The notes beneath the pieces were generated by a model. The model searched no databases. It had not been told where the DNA came from and saw nothing but the letters and a program-made list of their open reading frames with translations. A stretch of 64,000 nucleotides of DNA from positions 124,001 to 188,000 of the forward strand of contig DAISKD010000002.1 of NCBI GenBank assembly GCA_036821185.1. Direction: 5' to 3'. Origin of the DNA: CALJTV01 sp036821185. GTDB lineage: Bacteria; Chloroflexota; Dehalococcoidia; GIF9; UBA5629. A program made the position numbers and the translations under genes. Below, in pieces: positions 1 to 8,751 of this stretch (position 1 is its first letter; each line of letters opens with the position of its first letter).

Positions 1-2315
1 TGCATGTCAGCCCTATCGTTTATGACGGCAACCCCGCCGTCAGAGCGAGCATCATCGACATCACCGAGCACATCAGGACAGAGGAAAGATATGAGACCAT
101 CCTCCGCACCGCTATGGACGGGTTCTGGCTGACCGATATGGACGGGCGCTTTCTGGAGGTGAACGACGCCTACTGCCAGATGACCGGCTATATACGCGGA
201 GAACTGCTGAATATGGCAATCACCGATATTGAGGCAATCGAGACTCCGGAGGAGACAGCCCGGCACATCAAGAAGATAGAGCTGACCGGATACGACCGCT
301 TCGAAACCCGCCACCGCTGTAAGGACGGCAGGATTATCGATGTTGAGATCAGCGTCAGATACCTGCCGGGTGGCGACGGGCGGATGGTGGCATTCGCTCG
401 CGACATCACCGAGCGCAAGCGGGCGGAGGAGGCTTTAAGGCTGTCGGAGGAGAGGCACCGGACGCTGGTGGAAAACGCCAACGAGGCCATCTCGGTGGTG
501 CAGGACGGCATAATTAAGTTCGCCAATGCCAAAGTCACCGAGATAACGGGCTATACCGTTGACGAACTAAATGCCCTACCTCCGGGGAACCTCATTCACC
601 CCGATGACCGCGACAGGGTGATGGACTACCACCAGCGAAGGCTTCGGGGTGAACCAGCGGCGTCCGAATATGAGTTCAGGATCATAGACAAGCAGGGGAA
701 CATAAGATGGCTGGAGAGGCACGCTGCCCTGATCACCTGGGAGGGCAAGCCCGCCGCCATGGTGCTGGACACCGACATCACCGAACGCAAGAAGGCGGAA
801 GAGGCACTGAGGAAGTCCGAGGAGAGGTACCGCACTGTGCTCGAGGAGGTAGATGAGGGCTATTTCGAGGTCGACCTCAACGGCAACATGACCTTCTGCA
901 GCGACGCCATAGTACGCGTGCTCGGCTATTCCAAAGAGGAACTCTGCGGCATGAACTACCGGCAGTTCCTGGCCGAGGAGGAATGGGATACCAATTTCCA
1001 GATATTTAACAGGGTGTTCCGCACCGGGGAGCCGGTGAAGTGGTTCCCGGGCAAAGCCATCGCCAAGGACGGGAAAAGAATTGCCATCGAGAGGACGATT
1101 CTGCCGCTACGGAACGAAAAGGGCGAGATAGTGGGCTTTCGCGGGGTTGCTCGTGATGTCAGCGAACGCAAAAAGGCAGAGGGGCAGCGCCGCCAGCTAG
1201 AGCTCAGAGCCCAGGCGGCCAGCAGACTGGCTTCGGTAGGAGAGATGGCAGCCGGCGTCGCCCACGAGATAAACAATCCGCTCACCGGCGTCATCGGTTA
1301 TGCTCAGCTTCTGCTCAGCCGCACAGACTTGCCAGACAACGTCAAGCGCGACCTAAAAATCATCAACGATGGCGCCCAGCGGGTGGCTAACATCGTGAGG
1401 AGATTGCTCGCCTTCTCTCGGCAGATTAGACCGGAGCGCCGGCCGGTGAACATCAACCAGCTTATCGAAAGCACCCTTGCCCTGCGGGCATATAGCCTGC
1501 GGACGAGCAACATCGAGGTCACCACCAGGCTCGACCCCTATCTCCCCGATACTGTAGCCGACCCCGGGCAGATACAGCAGGTGCTGCTCAACCTGATCGT
1601 AAATGCCGAGCAGGCGATTCACGAGGTGCACCGCAAAGGCAAGCTGACCATCACCACCAGAAACAGGGGTAGCTTCATCGAGATAAAGGTCAGGGACAAT
1701 GGTCCGGGAATAAAGCCTGAGATAATGGACAGGATATTCGACCCCTTCTTCACCACCAGGCCCGCGGTAGGGGGCACCGGCCTCGGCTTGAGTCTGTGCT
1801 ATGGCATCGTTACCGAGCATAACGGCAGGATCTACGCTGAGAGCAGACCGGGCAAGGGCGCCACCTTCACCGTGGAGCTGCCTGTGATCACCCAAGCGCC
1901 ACAGCATGTCCAGCTACCCATCGAACTGAAGACACAGCTGGCCGGTGCCAGAATACTGGTGGTGGACGACGAGCCTGTGATCAGAGAATTTGTGGCAACC
2001 GCGCTGGGCAACCAGGGCTGTCAGGTGGACACAGCTGCCAGGGCTGAGGAAGCCTTAGGAAAAATACGGGGCCAGGAGTACCACCTCCTGCTTGTCGACG
2101 TCAAAATGCCCGGAATGAGCGGGGTTCAGCTTTACCGGCGCATCCGGCAGATAGACCGGTCGCTGGCCTGCAGGATGATATTCATCACCGGCGATGTCAT
2201 CAGCCCCGAGACCGATAGGTTCCTTGCCAGGACAGAGTGCCTGTCTCTTGCCAAGCCGTTCACCGCCGCTGAGCTGGTGGAGAGGGTCGGGGTGGCCCTG
2301 GCTGGCAGGCGCTAG
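1..2315 (+). CDS. PAS-domain hybrid sensor histidine kinase (5' end outside window)
   Basis: The frame is open from the first bases of the window, so the N-terminus is missing; the Met codon at 114 lies inside a PAS domain and is not a credible start. Counting from that codon: the end of one PAS/PAC unit lies before it, then three PAS units to about residue 355, each ending in a D-I/V-T/S-E-R-K-K-A-E linker. A HisKA domain follows (VAHEINNPLTG, phospho-acceptor His384), then a HATPase domain with N box, DNGPGI and GTGLGLS boxes (about 475-590), and a C-terminal receiver (about 615-733) with VVDDE and acceptor Asp662 in LLVDVKMPG. It should be a cytoplasmic sensor that autophosphorylates and passes phosphate to its own receiver; no membrane segment is visible in the part present. 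It is closely similar in architecture and wording to the kinase at 36790-40062. Signal and partner are unknown. Confidence 0.93.
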   Translation, partial: HVSPIVYDGNPAVRASIIDITEHIRTEERYETILRTAMDGFWLTDMDGRFLEVNDAYCQMTGYIRGELLNMAITDIEAIETPEETARHIKKIELTGYDRFETRHRCKDGRIIDVEISVRYLPGGDGRMVAFARDITERKRAEEALRLSEERHRTLVENANEAISVVQDGIIKFANAKVTEITGYTVDELNALPPGNLIHPDDRDRVMDYHQRRLRGEPAASEYEFRIIDKQGNIRWLERHAALITWEGKPAAMVLDTDITERKKAEEALRKSEERYRTVLEEVDEGYFEVDLNGNMTFCSDAIVRVLGYSKEELCGMNYRQFLAEEEWDTNFQIFNRVFRTGEPVKWFPGKAIAKDGKRIAIERTILPLRNEKGEIVGFRGVARDVSERKKAEGQRRQLELRAQAASRLASVGEMAAGVAHEINNPLTGVIGYAQLLLSRTDLPDNVKRDLKIINDGAQRVANIVRRLLAFSRQIRPERRPVNINQLIESTLALRAYSLRTSNIEVTTRLDPYLPDTVADPGQIQQVLLNLIVNAEQAIHEVHRKGKLTITTRNRGSFIEIKVRDNGPGIKPEIMDRIFDPFFTTRPAVGGTGLGLSLCYGIVTEHNGRIYAESRPGKGATFTVELPVITQAPQHVQLPIELKTQLAGARILVVDDEPVIREFVATALGNQGCQVDTAARAEEALGKIRGQEYHLLLVDVKMPGMSGVQLYRRIRQIDRSLACRMIFITGDVISPETDRFLARTECLSLAKPFTAAELVERVGVALAGRR

Positions 2316-2529
2316 CCCCGACTTCGCCCTAAGCCGAAGGGCAGACCAGCGCTACTTTTTGTTGCTATTTGTCCCACGTCTCCACCACACACCTCTGAAT
2401 ATACCTCATGCCCTTAAAGGTGATTTTAGTTCACCAAAATAATAGTTAGCAATGTAGACCATCTTACCAGCATTTCCAGCGGGGGCAAACGGGGTTAAAT
2501 AAAGCTGTGCCGAGGTGCCAGATTATTAT

Positions 2530-2568
2530 TGCAATATTATTGCATCTGGAAAACAACTACTATATAAT
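2530..2568 (+). promoter_or_regulatory. Promoter with 15-bp Fur-family operator (7-1-7 palindrome)
   Basis: A perfect inverted repeat TGCAATA-T-TATTGCA occupies 2530-2544, the 7-1-7 form typical of Fur/Zur/PerR boxes. The -35 hexamer TTGCAT (2540-2545) lies in the right arm, followed by 17 bp and the perfect -10 TATAAT (2563-2568). The ATG of the Fur-family gene is only 9 nt past the -10, so the mRNA should be nearly leaderless. Repressor on this site would block RNA polymerase; autoregulation is inferred. Confidence 0.8.
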
Positions 2569-2577
2569 GTGGCTGTT

Positions 2578-3000
2578 ATGGAGCGTGGGGAAGCGCTCAC
2601 ACTGCTGAAAGAAAGGGGGTACCGGATAACTGCGCCGCGCCGGCAGGTGCTGCGGGTGCTGGCTGATGCGGAGCGTCCGTTATCGCCGTATGAGATACAG
2701 GAACTGCTAAAGCAGAAAGGGGAGTACCTCAACCACGTGACCATTTACCGCGTGCTTGAGCTGCTGTGCTCCTTAAACCTGGCGCACAAGGTGCTGCTTA
2801 CCGGCGGGTTTGTCATCTGCAGCCTGGGCGATGCCAATGGCTGCCACCGCTTCATGCTCTGCCGCAAATGCGGCAAGCTCAATGAATATGTCAGCGAGGC
2901 CCTGTGCGCCGAGGAGACCGAGATCGCTGAGGCATTGGGGTTCTGCACCGAACAGCACTTTTCAGAGTTCTCGGGGGTGTGTGTCAGATGTCAGAAGTGA
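2578..3000 (+). CDS. Fur-family transcriptional regulator (Zur/Fur-like)
   Basis: A 140-residue protein with the Fur layout: winged helix N-terminal domain (GYRITAPRRQVLRVL about 14-28; recognition-helix region HVTIYRVLELL about 53-63) and a C-terminal metal/dimerisation domain. Two CxxC pairs (Cys95/Cys98 in CRKCG, Cys135/Cys138 in CVRC) form the expected structural zinc site; His90, His127 and nearby Cys residues could form the sensing site. A longer reading from GTG 2515 is possible, but it would overlap the operator and promoter, so ATG 2578 is chosen. The next gene overlaps its 3' end and is probably co-transcribed. Whether the metal sensed is zinc, iron or another cannot be told; the motif string before the first CxxC is more Zur-like than PerR-like. 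Confidence 0.88.
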   Translation: MERGEALTLLKERGYRITAPRRQVLRVLADAERPLSPYEIQELLKQKGEYLNHVTIYRVLELLCSLNLAHKVLLTGGFVICSLGDANGCHRFMLCRKCGKLNEYVSEALCAEETEIAEALGFCTEQHFSEFSGVCVRCQK

Positions 3001-3638
3001 GCCAGACTGAAACGAAACAAACCCCAGCGGGCATGGCGAAGAGGATAGCGCTGGAGCTAGCCAGACACGCCCCGTTCACCGCACTGGGGGCGGTCAGCGG
3101 CATCGTGCTAATGGTCATCATCATGCTCACGAAGCTCCCCGCTGCCGTCTCCGAGACCGCTTTCTATGTACTCCACCCCGCCCACATCCTGTTTAGTGCC
3201 ATCGTCACCACCGCCATGTACCGCAGGTACAAGCCGGGCAAACTGTGGGCAGCGGTGCTCATCGGCTACACCGGCTCGGTGGGCATCGCCACCATCAGCG
3301 ATTCGATAATCCCTTACCTCGGTGCCGAGTCCTTCCGCATCCAGATATCGCTGCACATCGGTTTTATCGAAAAATGGTGGCTCATCAATCCGGTGGCATT
3401 TCTAGGGATTGCCATCGGCTGTTTAAGACCGGTGACCAGGGTGCCCCATGCCCTGCACGTGCTGCTAAGCACCTATGCCTCTCTGACATACTTCACCGCC
3501 TTCGGGGTGGCAGAGTGGCTACCGCTGCTGCACTTTGTCTTCTTGTTCCTCTTCATAGCGGTATGGCTGCCCTGCTGTTTCAGCGATATCGTTTACCCGT
3601 TGCTTTTCCTCAAAGCGGAAGAACACGAGTGCCACTAG
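2988..3638 (+). CDS. Polytopic membrane protein, candidate metal-linked transporter
   Basis: A protein of 216 residues (ATG 2988; GTG 2979 is an alternative) with about six hydrophobic segments, including APFTALGAVSGIVLMVIIML near the start and a strongly hydrophobic C-terminal segment ending in a Cys-Cys pair. A conserved-looking HPAH motif sits at the start of the second membrane segment, other histidines lie in or near membrane segments (LHIGF, PHALHVLL, LLHF), and the tail ends HECH. It overlaps the end of the Fur-family gene by 13 bp, so it is probably translated from the same mRNA and under the same operator. Intramembrane His residues and this context suggest a metal-handling role; this is inference, and I do not recognise the family with certainty. 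Confidence 0.75.
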   Translation: MSEVSQTETKQTPAGMAKRIALELARHAPFTALGAVSGIVLMVIIMLTKLPAAVSETAFYVLHPAHILFSAIVTTAMYRRYKPGKLWAAVLIGYTGSVGIATISDSIIPYLGAESFRIQISLHIGFIEKWWLINPVAFLGIAIGCLRPVTRVPHALHVLLSTYASLTYFTAFGVAEWLPLLHFVFLFLFIAVWLPCCFSDIVYPLLFLKAEEHECH

Positions 3639-3739
3639 CCGGACCGCCGCCCACGTACAGAATTCGCCAACCTACCGGACGAGTACACCGCTTTGCCCCT
3701 TGCTCTCTCTTGTGATATGCTGAATACCGCCTGCCCATC

Positions 3740-4669
3740 ATGTCCAGTCAGTCGCTGAAAACCGAACAGAGTGTAAAGCTCAGCCGCCAGAGCTGGTTCT
3801 CCAGGATAGCCCGCCTGTTCGACAGGGCGAGCATCGGTGCTGAGACCTGGGAAGAGCTCGAAGAGCTGCTGGTCCTGGCCGATGTCGGCGTTGCCACCAC
3901 CCAGAAACTGCTCCAGCGTGTTAGAGAGCGAGCAAAAAGGGAGGGGCTTGATAACGCTGTTGTCGTGCGGGAAGCCCTAAAGGAGGAGATGGTGACCATG
4001 CTCACGGTGGCACCGCCGCAACCCCCACCACCCACCGCCCTGGAGACGATACTGGTGGTGGGCGTGAATGGCTCGGGAAAGACCACCAGCATCGCCAAGC
4101 TGGCCTACCAACTGAAGAACCAGGGGAAAAAGGTCATCCTCGCCGCCGCTGATACCTTCCGCGCCGCCGCCATTGACCAGCTTAAAGTATGGGGCAAGCG
4201 CGTGGGGGTAGAGGTAGTCGCCCACCAGCCCGGCGGCGACCCTGGTGCCGTGGTGTTCGACGCCATCGAAGCCGCTCACAGCCGAAATGCCCAGATAGTG
4301 ATCGTGGACACCGCCGGTCGACTGCACACCAAGTTCAACCTGATGGAAGAGCTGAAAAAGATAAAGCGCGTCGCCACCAGGACCGGGGTACACCATACTG
4401 TGCTTCTGGTGCTCGATGCCACCACCGGTCAGAACGGGCTGGCGCAGGCCAGACACTTCACCGATGCAGTGCAGGTGGACGGCATCTTTCTTACCAAGCT
4501 CGATGGCACCAGCAAGGGTGGTATAGTGCTGGCAATCTGCGATGAGCTGAAAATCCCCATCCTCTACATCGGCACCGGAGAGCAACTGGACGATATGACG
4601 CCCTTCGATGCCAGGGTATTCGTTGAAGCAATTTTTTCGCCTGCGGAGGCCGGCAGTTGTTCACCCTGA
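3740..4669 (+). CDS. ftsY: Signal recognition particle receptor FtsY
   Basis: A 309-residue SRP GTPase that docks ribosome-SRP complexes at the membrane. The four-helix N domain (about 15-95) is followed by the G domain with G1 GVNGSGKTTSIAKLA, the insertion-box motif DTFRAAAIDQL, G3 DTAGR, G4 TKLDGTSKGG and the closing GTGEQLDDMTPFD. The acidic N-terminal A region of enterobacterial FtsY is absent, as in many other bacteria. The following lgt gene starts inside its last codons (overlap 13 bp), so the two envelope-biogenesis genes are translationally coupled. Confidence 0.97.
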   Translation: MSSQSLKTEQSVKLSRQSWFSRIARLFDRASIGAETWEELEELLVLADVGVATTQKLLQRVRERAKREGLDNAVVVREALKEEMVTMLTVAPPQPPPPTALETILVVGVNGSGKTTSIAKLAYQLKNQGKKVILAAADTFRAAAIDQLKVWGKRVGVEVVAHQPGGDPGAVVFDAIEAAHSRNAQIVIVDTAGRLHTKFNLMEELKKIKRVATRTGVHHTVLLVLDATTGQNGLAQARHFTDAVQVDGIFLTKLDGTSKGGIVLAICDELKIPILYIGTGEQLDDMTPFDARVFVEAIFSPAEAGSCSP

Positions 4670-5499
4670 CCATCAGCCTCAGCCCGGTAGTGCTGAAATT
4701 GGGCACCTTCGAAGTCCATTGGTACGGGGTAATGGTGGCGCTGGCTGTGGCGGCAGTCATCGCCATCTCGCTCAGAGAAGCGAAACGGCTGGGTGTAGCC
4801 GCTGACCACATCTACAACCTGGCGATATGGGCAGTGCTCGCCGGCATCATCATGTCCCGCCTGCTCCATGTCATCGACGAGTGGCACTACTACCTAGCGC
4901 ACCCGCAGCAGCTCCTCAGCTTCGCCGGTCTCACCATCTACGGCGCGGTCCTCGGCGCGCTGGTGGCGGTGATAGTCTACGCCTGGACAAAGAAGCTCTC
5001 CTTCTGGAGGCTAGCCGACATAGTGGCGCCCGGGGCGATACTGGGACAGGCGATAGGCAGGATCGGCTGCACCATCAACGGCTGTTGCTACGGGCTGGAA
5101 AACCCACCGTGGTGGGCAGGTGCCATAGTCTACACCAATCCCGAGCACGCCCTGCTGGGGACGCCAATAAATGTGCCGCTTTACCCCACACAGCTCTACC
5201 ACCTGGTATGGAACCTGATGGGTTTTGCTGTGCTGTTGTCGCTGAGAAAACGGCTGGCACCCCAGGGTACCCTGTTTTTGCTCTACCTCGCCATTTATGC
5301 CGCCGGCGACCTGACCATAAGGCTGGCGCGGGAGGGAGAGCCCTTTTTCCTCGGTCTGCAACAGGCACAGCTCATCGGCATCATCACATTACTGGTGACA
5401 GTGCCCTGGCTGGCTATCAGGATGTGGCTGGCGAGACAGAAAGCGGCCTTCCAGGCAGGGGATGAAGTCAGTCCACCGGGTCAAAGTCCAGGAGCTTGA
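4657..5499 (+). CDS. lgt: Prolipoprotein diacylglyceryl transferase
   Basis: A 280-residue integral membrane enzyme that moves diacylglyceryl from phosphatidylglycerol to the lipobox cysteine of prelipoproteins. The TTG start at 4657 is supported by GGAGG 7 nt upstream and overlaps ftsY. About seven membrane segments are visible. The N-terminal part has HPQQLLSFAGLTIYGAVLG; the family signature appears as GRIGCTINGCCYG instead of the textbook GRxGNFxNxExxG, a Cys-rich variant. The C-terminal YPTQLYHLVWNL motif also fits Lgt. The gene end overlaps the recJ stop from the other strand by 32 bp. Confidence 0.93.
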   Translation: MFTLTISLSPVVLKLGTFEVHWYGVMVALAVAAVIAISLREAKRLGVAADHIYNLAIWAVLAGIIMSRLLHVIDEWHYYLAHPQQLLSFAGLTIYGAVLGALVAVIVYAWTKKLSFWRLADIVAPGAILGQAIGRIGCTINGCCYGLENPPWWAGAIVYTNPEHALLGTPINVPLYPTQLYHLVWNLMGFAVLLSLRKRLAPQGTLFLLYLAIYAAGDLTIRLAREGEPFFLGLQQAQLIGIITLLVTVPWLAIRMWLARQKAAFQAGDEVSPPGQSPGA

Positions 5500-7147
5500 G
5501 CCGCAGCCTCTCCACCCCATTCCAATTGTCCGCAATCAAGTTGTAAGCGATGTCCAGCCTCGAGCCCACTTGTGATGCCAGGCTGCCCAGTCCAAAGCCG
5601 ATGGTATCCCAGATCACACCCCTCTGCCTCAGCTTCAACCTGAGGTGATCGCCCTGCTCACCTGCCAGTGAGCGTTCTATAACCTCGACCTCGCGGCTGA
5701 CGAAGGTGGGTTCCGGGTTGCCGCTGCCGAAGGGAGCGAGCCTTTGTATCTGCCGGTAGACATCACCGCTGAATACATCCAGCGACACCTCGGCATCTAT
5801 GTCGATGTGGGGGCGGAGGTCCACGCCGGCGAGCTCTTCCTCGGCAATTTTCAGCAACCTCGCCTGGAGTGCACCCAGCTGGCTGCGCTGCACCGTAAAG
5901 CCAGCAGCGCCAGCATGTCCGCCGGCATTCAGCAGCAGGTCGCGGCACCTGTCCAGCGCCTTTATAAGATTAAATTCCGGAATGCTCCTGCCGCTGCCGC
6001 GGCAGACATCAGAACCTACCCTTAGCAATATCACCGGGCGGTAAAATTCCTCAGTCAGCCTGCCAGCCACCAGCCCCATAACGCCAGCGGGGTAGTCTGT
6101 GCCCCCAGTCATCAGCAGCGGCATGTCCGTCCCCTGGACAAGTAGCTGCTCCCTGGCGCGCGAGAGCAGCTCAACGGTCATCTTCTGCCTCCGGGCGTTC
6201 TTCTCCTCGAGGTCACGGGCCAGTCTGACGGCCTCCTCTTGGCTTCGGGTGACCAGCAGGCGGTAGCTAGCAGAGGCATCATCCATCCTGCCGGCAGCGT
6301 TGATGCGTGGCGCCAGCACCCAGGCGATGTTCTCCGAGGTGAGGTTCCCCGGCTGCAACCCGGCACAGCGCATCATCTCCTGCAGTCCGATGCGCTGGGT
6401 GTTATTGAGCAAGTCGAGCCCCCGCCTCACCCAGTAACGATTGTCCCCAAGCAACAGCACCATATCAGCCACCGTCCCCAGGGCGACCAGGTCCAGCAGG
6501 TCGTTTAACAATTTGTCCCGACCGCTCCCCCTCATAAGTGCCTCAAGTAGCTTAAAGGCGACCCCCACGCCAGCGAGGTCAATAGCTGTAAAGCGGGAAT
6601 CGTCCCGCTTGGGGTCCACCACGGCAAAGGCCGGCGGTAGATAGTCCGGAGGCACATGGTGGTCGGTGACGATGACATCCATCCCCAGCTTATGGCACCT
6701 CGCCACCTCCTCGAAAGCGGTTATGCCGGTATCTGCGGTGATCACCAGACTCACCCCTTCCCTGCTCAACCGCTCCAGAGGAGCCAACTGTAGACCATAG
6801 CCATCGCGGTAGCGGTGCGGAATGAACGGCACCACCCTGCCACCCAGAGCCGAAAGCCCCAGTACCAGTACGGCCGTGGCGGTGACGCCGTCGGCATCGA
6901 AATCACCATAGACAGCTATCTTCTCCCCGCGAAGCAAGGCTTGGTAGACGCGCTGCACCGCACGGTGCATATCGGGAAGCAGAAAAGGGTCGGTCTTCAG
7001 GCGCTGGTCAATGCTGAGAAAAGCTTCTATCTGTGAGGGCTCAGTGATGCCGCGGTTGTAAAGGAGCTGGACTACTAACGGATGGATGCCAGGCAAATTG
7101 GTCCTTAAAGGGACCTGGGGCAGTATCCTCCAGTGGGTCTGGCTCAA
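5468..7147 (-). CDS. recJ: Single-stranded-DNA-specific exonuclease RecJ
   Basis: A 559-residue DHH-family 5'-3' exonuclease acting in recombination and mismatch repair. The DHH domain carries AVYGDFDADGVTATAVL (about 78-94), VITADTG and VTDHH motifs that bind the catalytic metal ions; the DHHA1 domain has GGHAGAAGF; the C-terminal OB-like part includes the segment GSGNPEPTF. Length is close to the usual 560-580. The TTG start at 7147 is preceded by AGAGG at a 7-nt spacing, and a promoter lies just upstream (7202-7174). It converges on lgt. Confidence 0.95.
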   Translation of the reverse strand: MSQTHWRILPQVPLRTNLPGIHPLVVQLLYNRGITEPSQIEAFLSIDQRLKTDPFLLPDMHRAVQRVYQALLRGEKIAVYGDFDADGVTATAVLVLGLSALGGRVVPFIPHRYRDGYGLQLAPLERLSREGVSLVITADTGITAFEEVARCHKLGMDVIVTDHHVPPDYLPPAFAVVDPKRDDSRFTAIDLAGVGVAFKLLEALMRGSGRDKLLNDLLDLVALGTVADMVLLLGDNRYWVRRGLDLLNNTQRIGLQEMMRCAGLQPGNLTSENIAWVLAPRINAAGRMDDASASYRLLVTRSQEEAVRLARDLEEKNARRQKMTVELLSRAREQLLVQGTDMPLLMTGGTDYPAGVMGLVAGRLTEEFYRPVILLRVGSDVCRGSGRSIPEFNLIKALDRCRDLLLNAGGHAGAAGFTVQRSQLGALQARLLKIAEEELAGVDLRPHIDIDAEVSLDVFSGDVYRQIQRLAPFGSGNPEPTFVSREVEVIERSLAGEQGDHLRLKLRQRGVIWDTIGFGLGSLASQVGSRLDIAYNLIADNWNGVERLRLKLLDFDPVD

Positions 7148-7173
7148 GCCCGTGCCTCTGACATCTTTTTCTC

Positions 7174-7202
7174 TTTATACCACATCGGCAGCTACCACGC
7201 AA
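7174..7202 (-). promoter_or_regulatory. Promoter of recJ
   Basis: On the minus strand TTGCGT (7202-7197), 17-bp spacer, TATAAA (7179-7174). Transcription should start near 7167, giving a leader of about 20 nt that holds the ribosome binding site of recJ. Confidence 0.65.
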
Positions 7203-7440
7203 CGCAAGGAAGGCAAATGTCACAAAGGCATTCACTGAGCCCCTGTGGTAATCACGAAAACTTTTAGCCGCGGTTCAATTGCCCGGCAAGGTTTACCAAG
7301 CTGGCACAACTTAGTGACAGTGGAATCACACCAACAGGTTATCTCCTGGTAACTATAAGCCCAAGAAGGCACGCTGTTTCCTGCCACTCAATGACTCAGC
7401 AACGCGATTTCTGGGCATTAAGCCGCTAGTTAGTGCTCAT
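7203..7440. other. Gene-free divergent intergenic stretch
   Basis: Between the recJ promoter and the mtaB promoter I see no credible coding frame, no T-tract terminator and no strong repeat. The sequence has no obvious family signature. It is divergent upstream DNA for the two genes. Confidence 0.6.
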
Positions 7441-7469
7441 TTGACCACGAGTCCTACCGTTCATATAAT
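7441..7469 (+). promoter_or_regulatory. Promoter of mtaB
   Basis: TTGACC (7441-7446), 17-bp spacer, perfect TATAAT (7464-7469). The ATG of mtaB follows 10 nt after the -10, so the predicted 5' untranslated region is about 4 nt and no Shine-Dalgarno can be present. Confidence 0.8.
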
Positions 7470-7479
7470 GACGATAGCG

Positions 7480-8748
7480 ATGAACGAGAGACCAAAGATA
7501 GCTTTCCACACGCTGGGGTGTAAGCTCAATCAGGCGGAGACGGAAAAGCTCCTCTGGCAAGCTATTGACGCAGGTTACCGGACGACCACCGTAGAGGACG
7601 CCGATATCTGCGTATTAAACACCTGCACCGTGACCCACATCGCTGACCGTAAGGCAAGGCATCTGGTGCGGCTGTGGCGGAGAAGGAACCCGCGTGCCAC
7701 CATCATCGCCACCGGCTGCTATGCCCAGAGAGCCCGCGATGACCTCCTTGCCGCTGGTGCCGACATGGTCATCGGCAACGACGATAAGATGCGGCTTCTA
7801 GACTTAGTCAGCGAAGCCCGTGATATCAGTCCCAGGCAAAGGGGAGAGCGGACGGATAACCGCCCCAGCCGTATCCGCAGCTTCATTAAGATCCAGGACG
7901 GCTGCGATACACATTGTGCCTACTGCATCGTGCCTCAGGTGCGGGGCAGGGAGCGCTGCCTCGCGGCAGACAGCATCATCGCCGAAATCAAAGCCAGGGT
8001 CAGCTACGGTTACAGGGAGATCGTGCTCACCGGCACCAAGATCGGCTCATATCGCGAAAATGGCACCGACCTGCAGCAACTGGTGCGGCGTATTCTCAAT
8101 GAGACCGCTGTGCAGCGTCTGCACCTTTCGTCACTACAGCCGCGCGATATTTCGCCGCAGCTATTGGAGCTATGGCAGGACCCAAGGCTATGCCATCACT
8201 TCCATCTAGCTTTACAGAGCGGCAGCAACAGCGTCCTAAAACGGATGCGGCGCAATTATACGGTTGAAGACTTCGCCGCCACAGCGGCTTTAATCCGCCG
8301 CCTGCTGCCCGATGCTTCCATAACCACCGACATCATGGTCGGTTTTCCCGGTGAGAGCGATGCCGAGTTCGAACAGGGCTACCATTTCTGCGAGCAAATG
8401 GAATTCGCCGCCATCCACGTCTTCCCTTACTCCCCACGTCCCGGCACCCCGGCAGCAATAATGCCAAGTCAGGTACCGGAAAAAACGAAGGATGCCCGCC
8501 GACACAAAATGCTGGAACTCTCCGCCACCAGCTCACAGCGCTTCCGCCGGAGGTTTCTGGGACGGGAAATGGTGGTGCTCTGGGAAGCCGAGGTATCACC
8601 GGGCAGCGGCATCTATGCCGGGCTGACGCATAACTATATCCGCGTCTACGCCAGGAGCGCCACGCCGCTCAGCGGACTTATTACCCCGGCAAAGTTACTA
8701 CACCTGCACGATGACGGTGTACTGGCAGAGGTTATTTGCCGCGGGTGA
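7480..8748 (+). CDS. mtaB: tRNA t6A37 methylthiotransferase MtaB
   Basis: A 422-residue radical-SAM enzyme that converts t6A37 to ms2t6A37 in tRNAs reading ANN codons. The N-terminal MTTase domain has three cluster cysteines (TLGCKLNQAE, NTCTVT, ATGCYAQRA). The radical SAM motif is CDTHCAYCIVPQVRG, and a C-terminal TRAM-like region contains VVLWEAE and LTHNYIRVYA. The CKLNQAE wording at the first cysteine marks MtaB rather than MiaB. A TTG at 7441 in the same frame is really the -35 element, so the start is taken as ATG 7480. It converges on the PAC2-family gene with a 3-bp gap. Confidence 0.93.
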   Translation: MNERPKIAFHTLGCKLNQAETEKLLWQAIDAGYRTTTVEDADICVLNTCTVTHIADRKARHLVRLWRRRNPRATIIATGCYAQRARDDLLAAGADMVIGNDDKMRLLDLVSEARDISPRQRGERTDNRPSRIRSFIKIQDGCDTHCAYCIVPQVRGRERCLAADSIIAEIKARVSYGYREIVLTGTKIGSYRENGTDLQQLVRRILNETAVQRLHLSSLQPRDISPQLLELWQDPRLCHHFHLALQSGSNSVLKRMRRNYTVEDFAATAALIRRLLPDASITTDIMVGFPGESDAEFEQGYHFCEQMEFAAIHVFPYSPRPGTPAAIMPSQVPEKTKDARRHKMLELSATSSQRFRRRFLGREMVVLWEAEVSPGSGIYAGLTHNYIRVYARSATPLSGLITPAKLLHLHDDGVLAEVICRG

Positions 8749-8751
8749 AAA

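Noticed and set aside
1353..1907. 184-codon minus-strand frame inside the first kinase
   Set aside because: It mirrors the HisKA/ATPase coding sequence, which has clear motifs in the plus frame; no ribosome binding site and no protein-like pattern.
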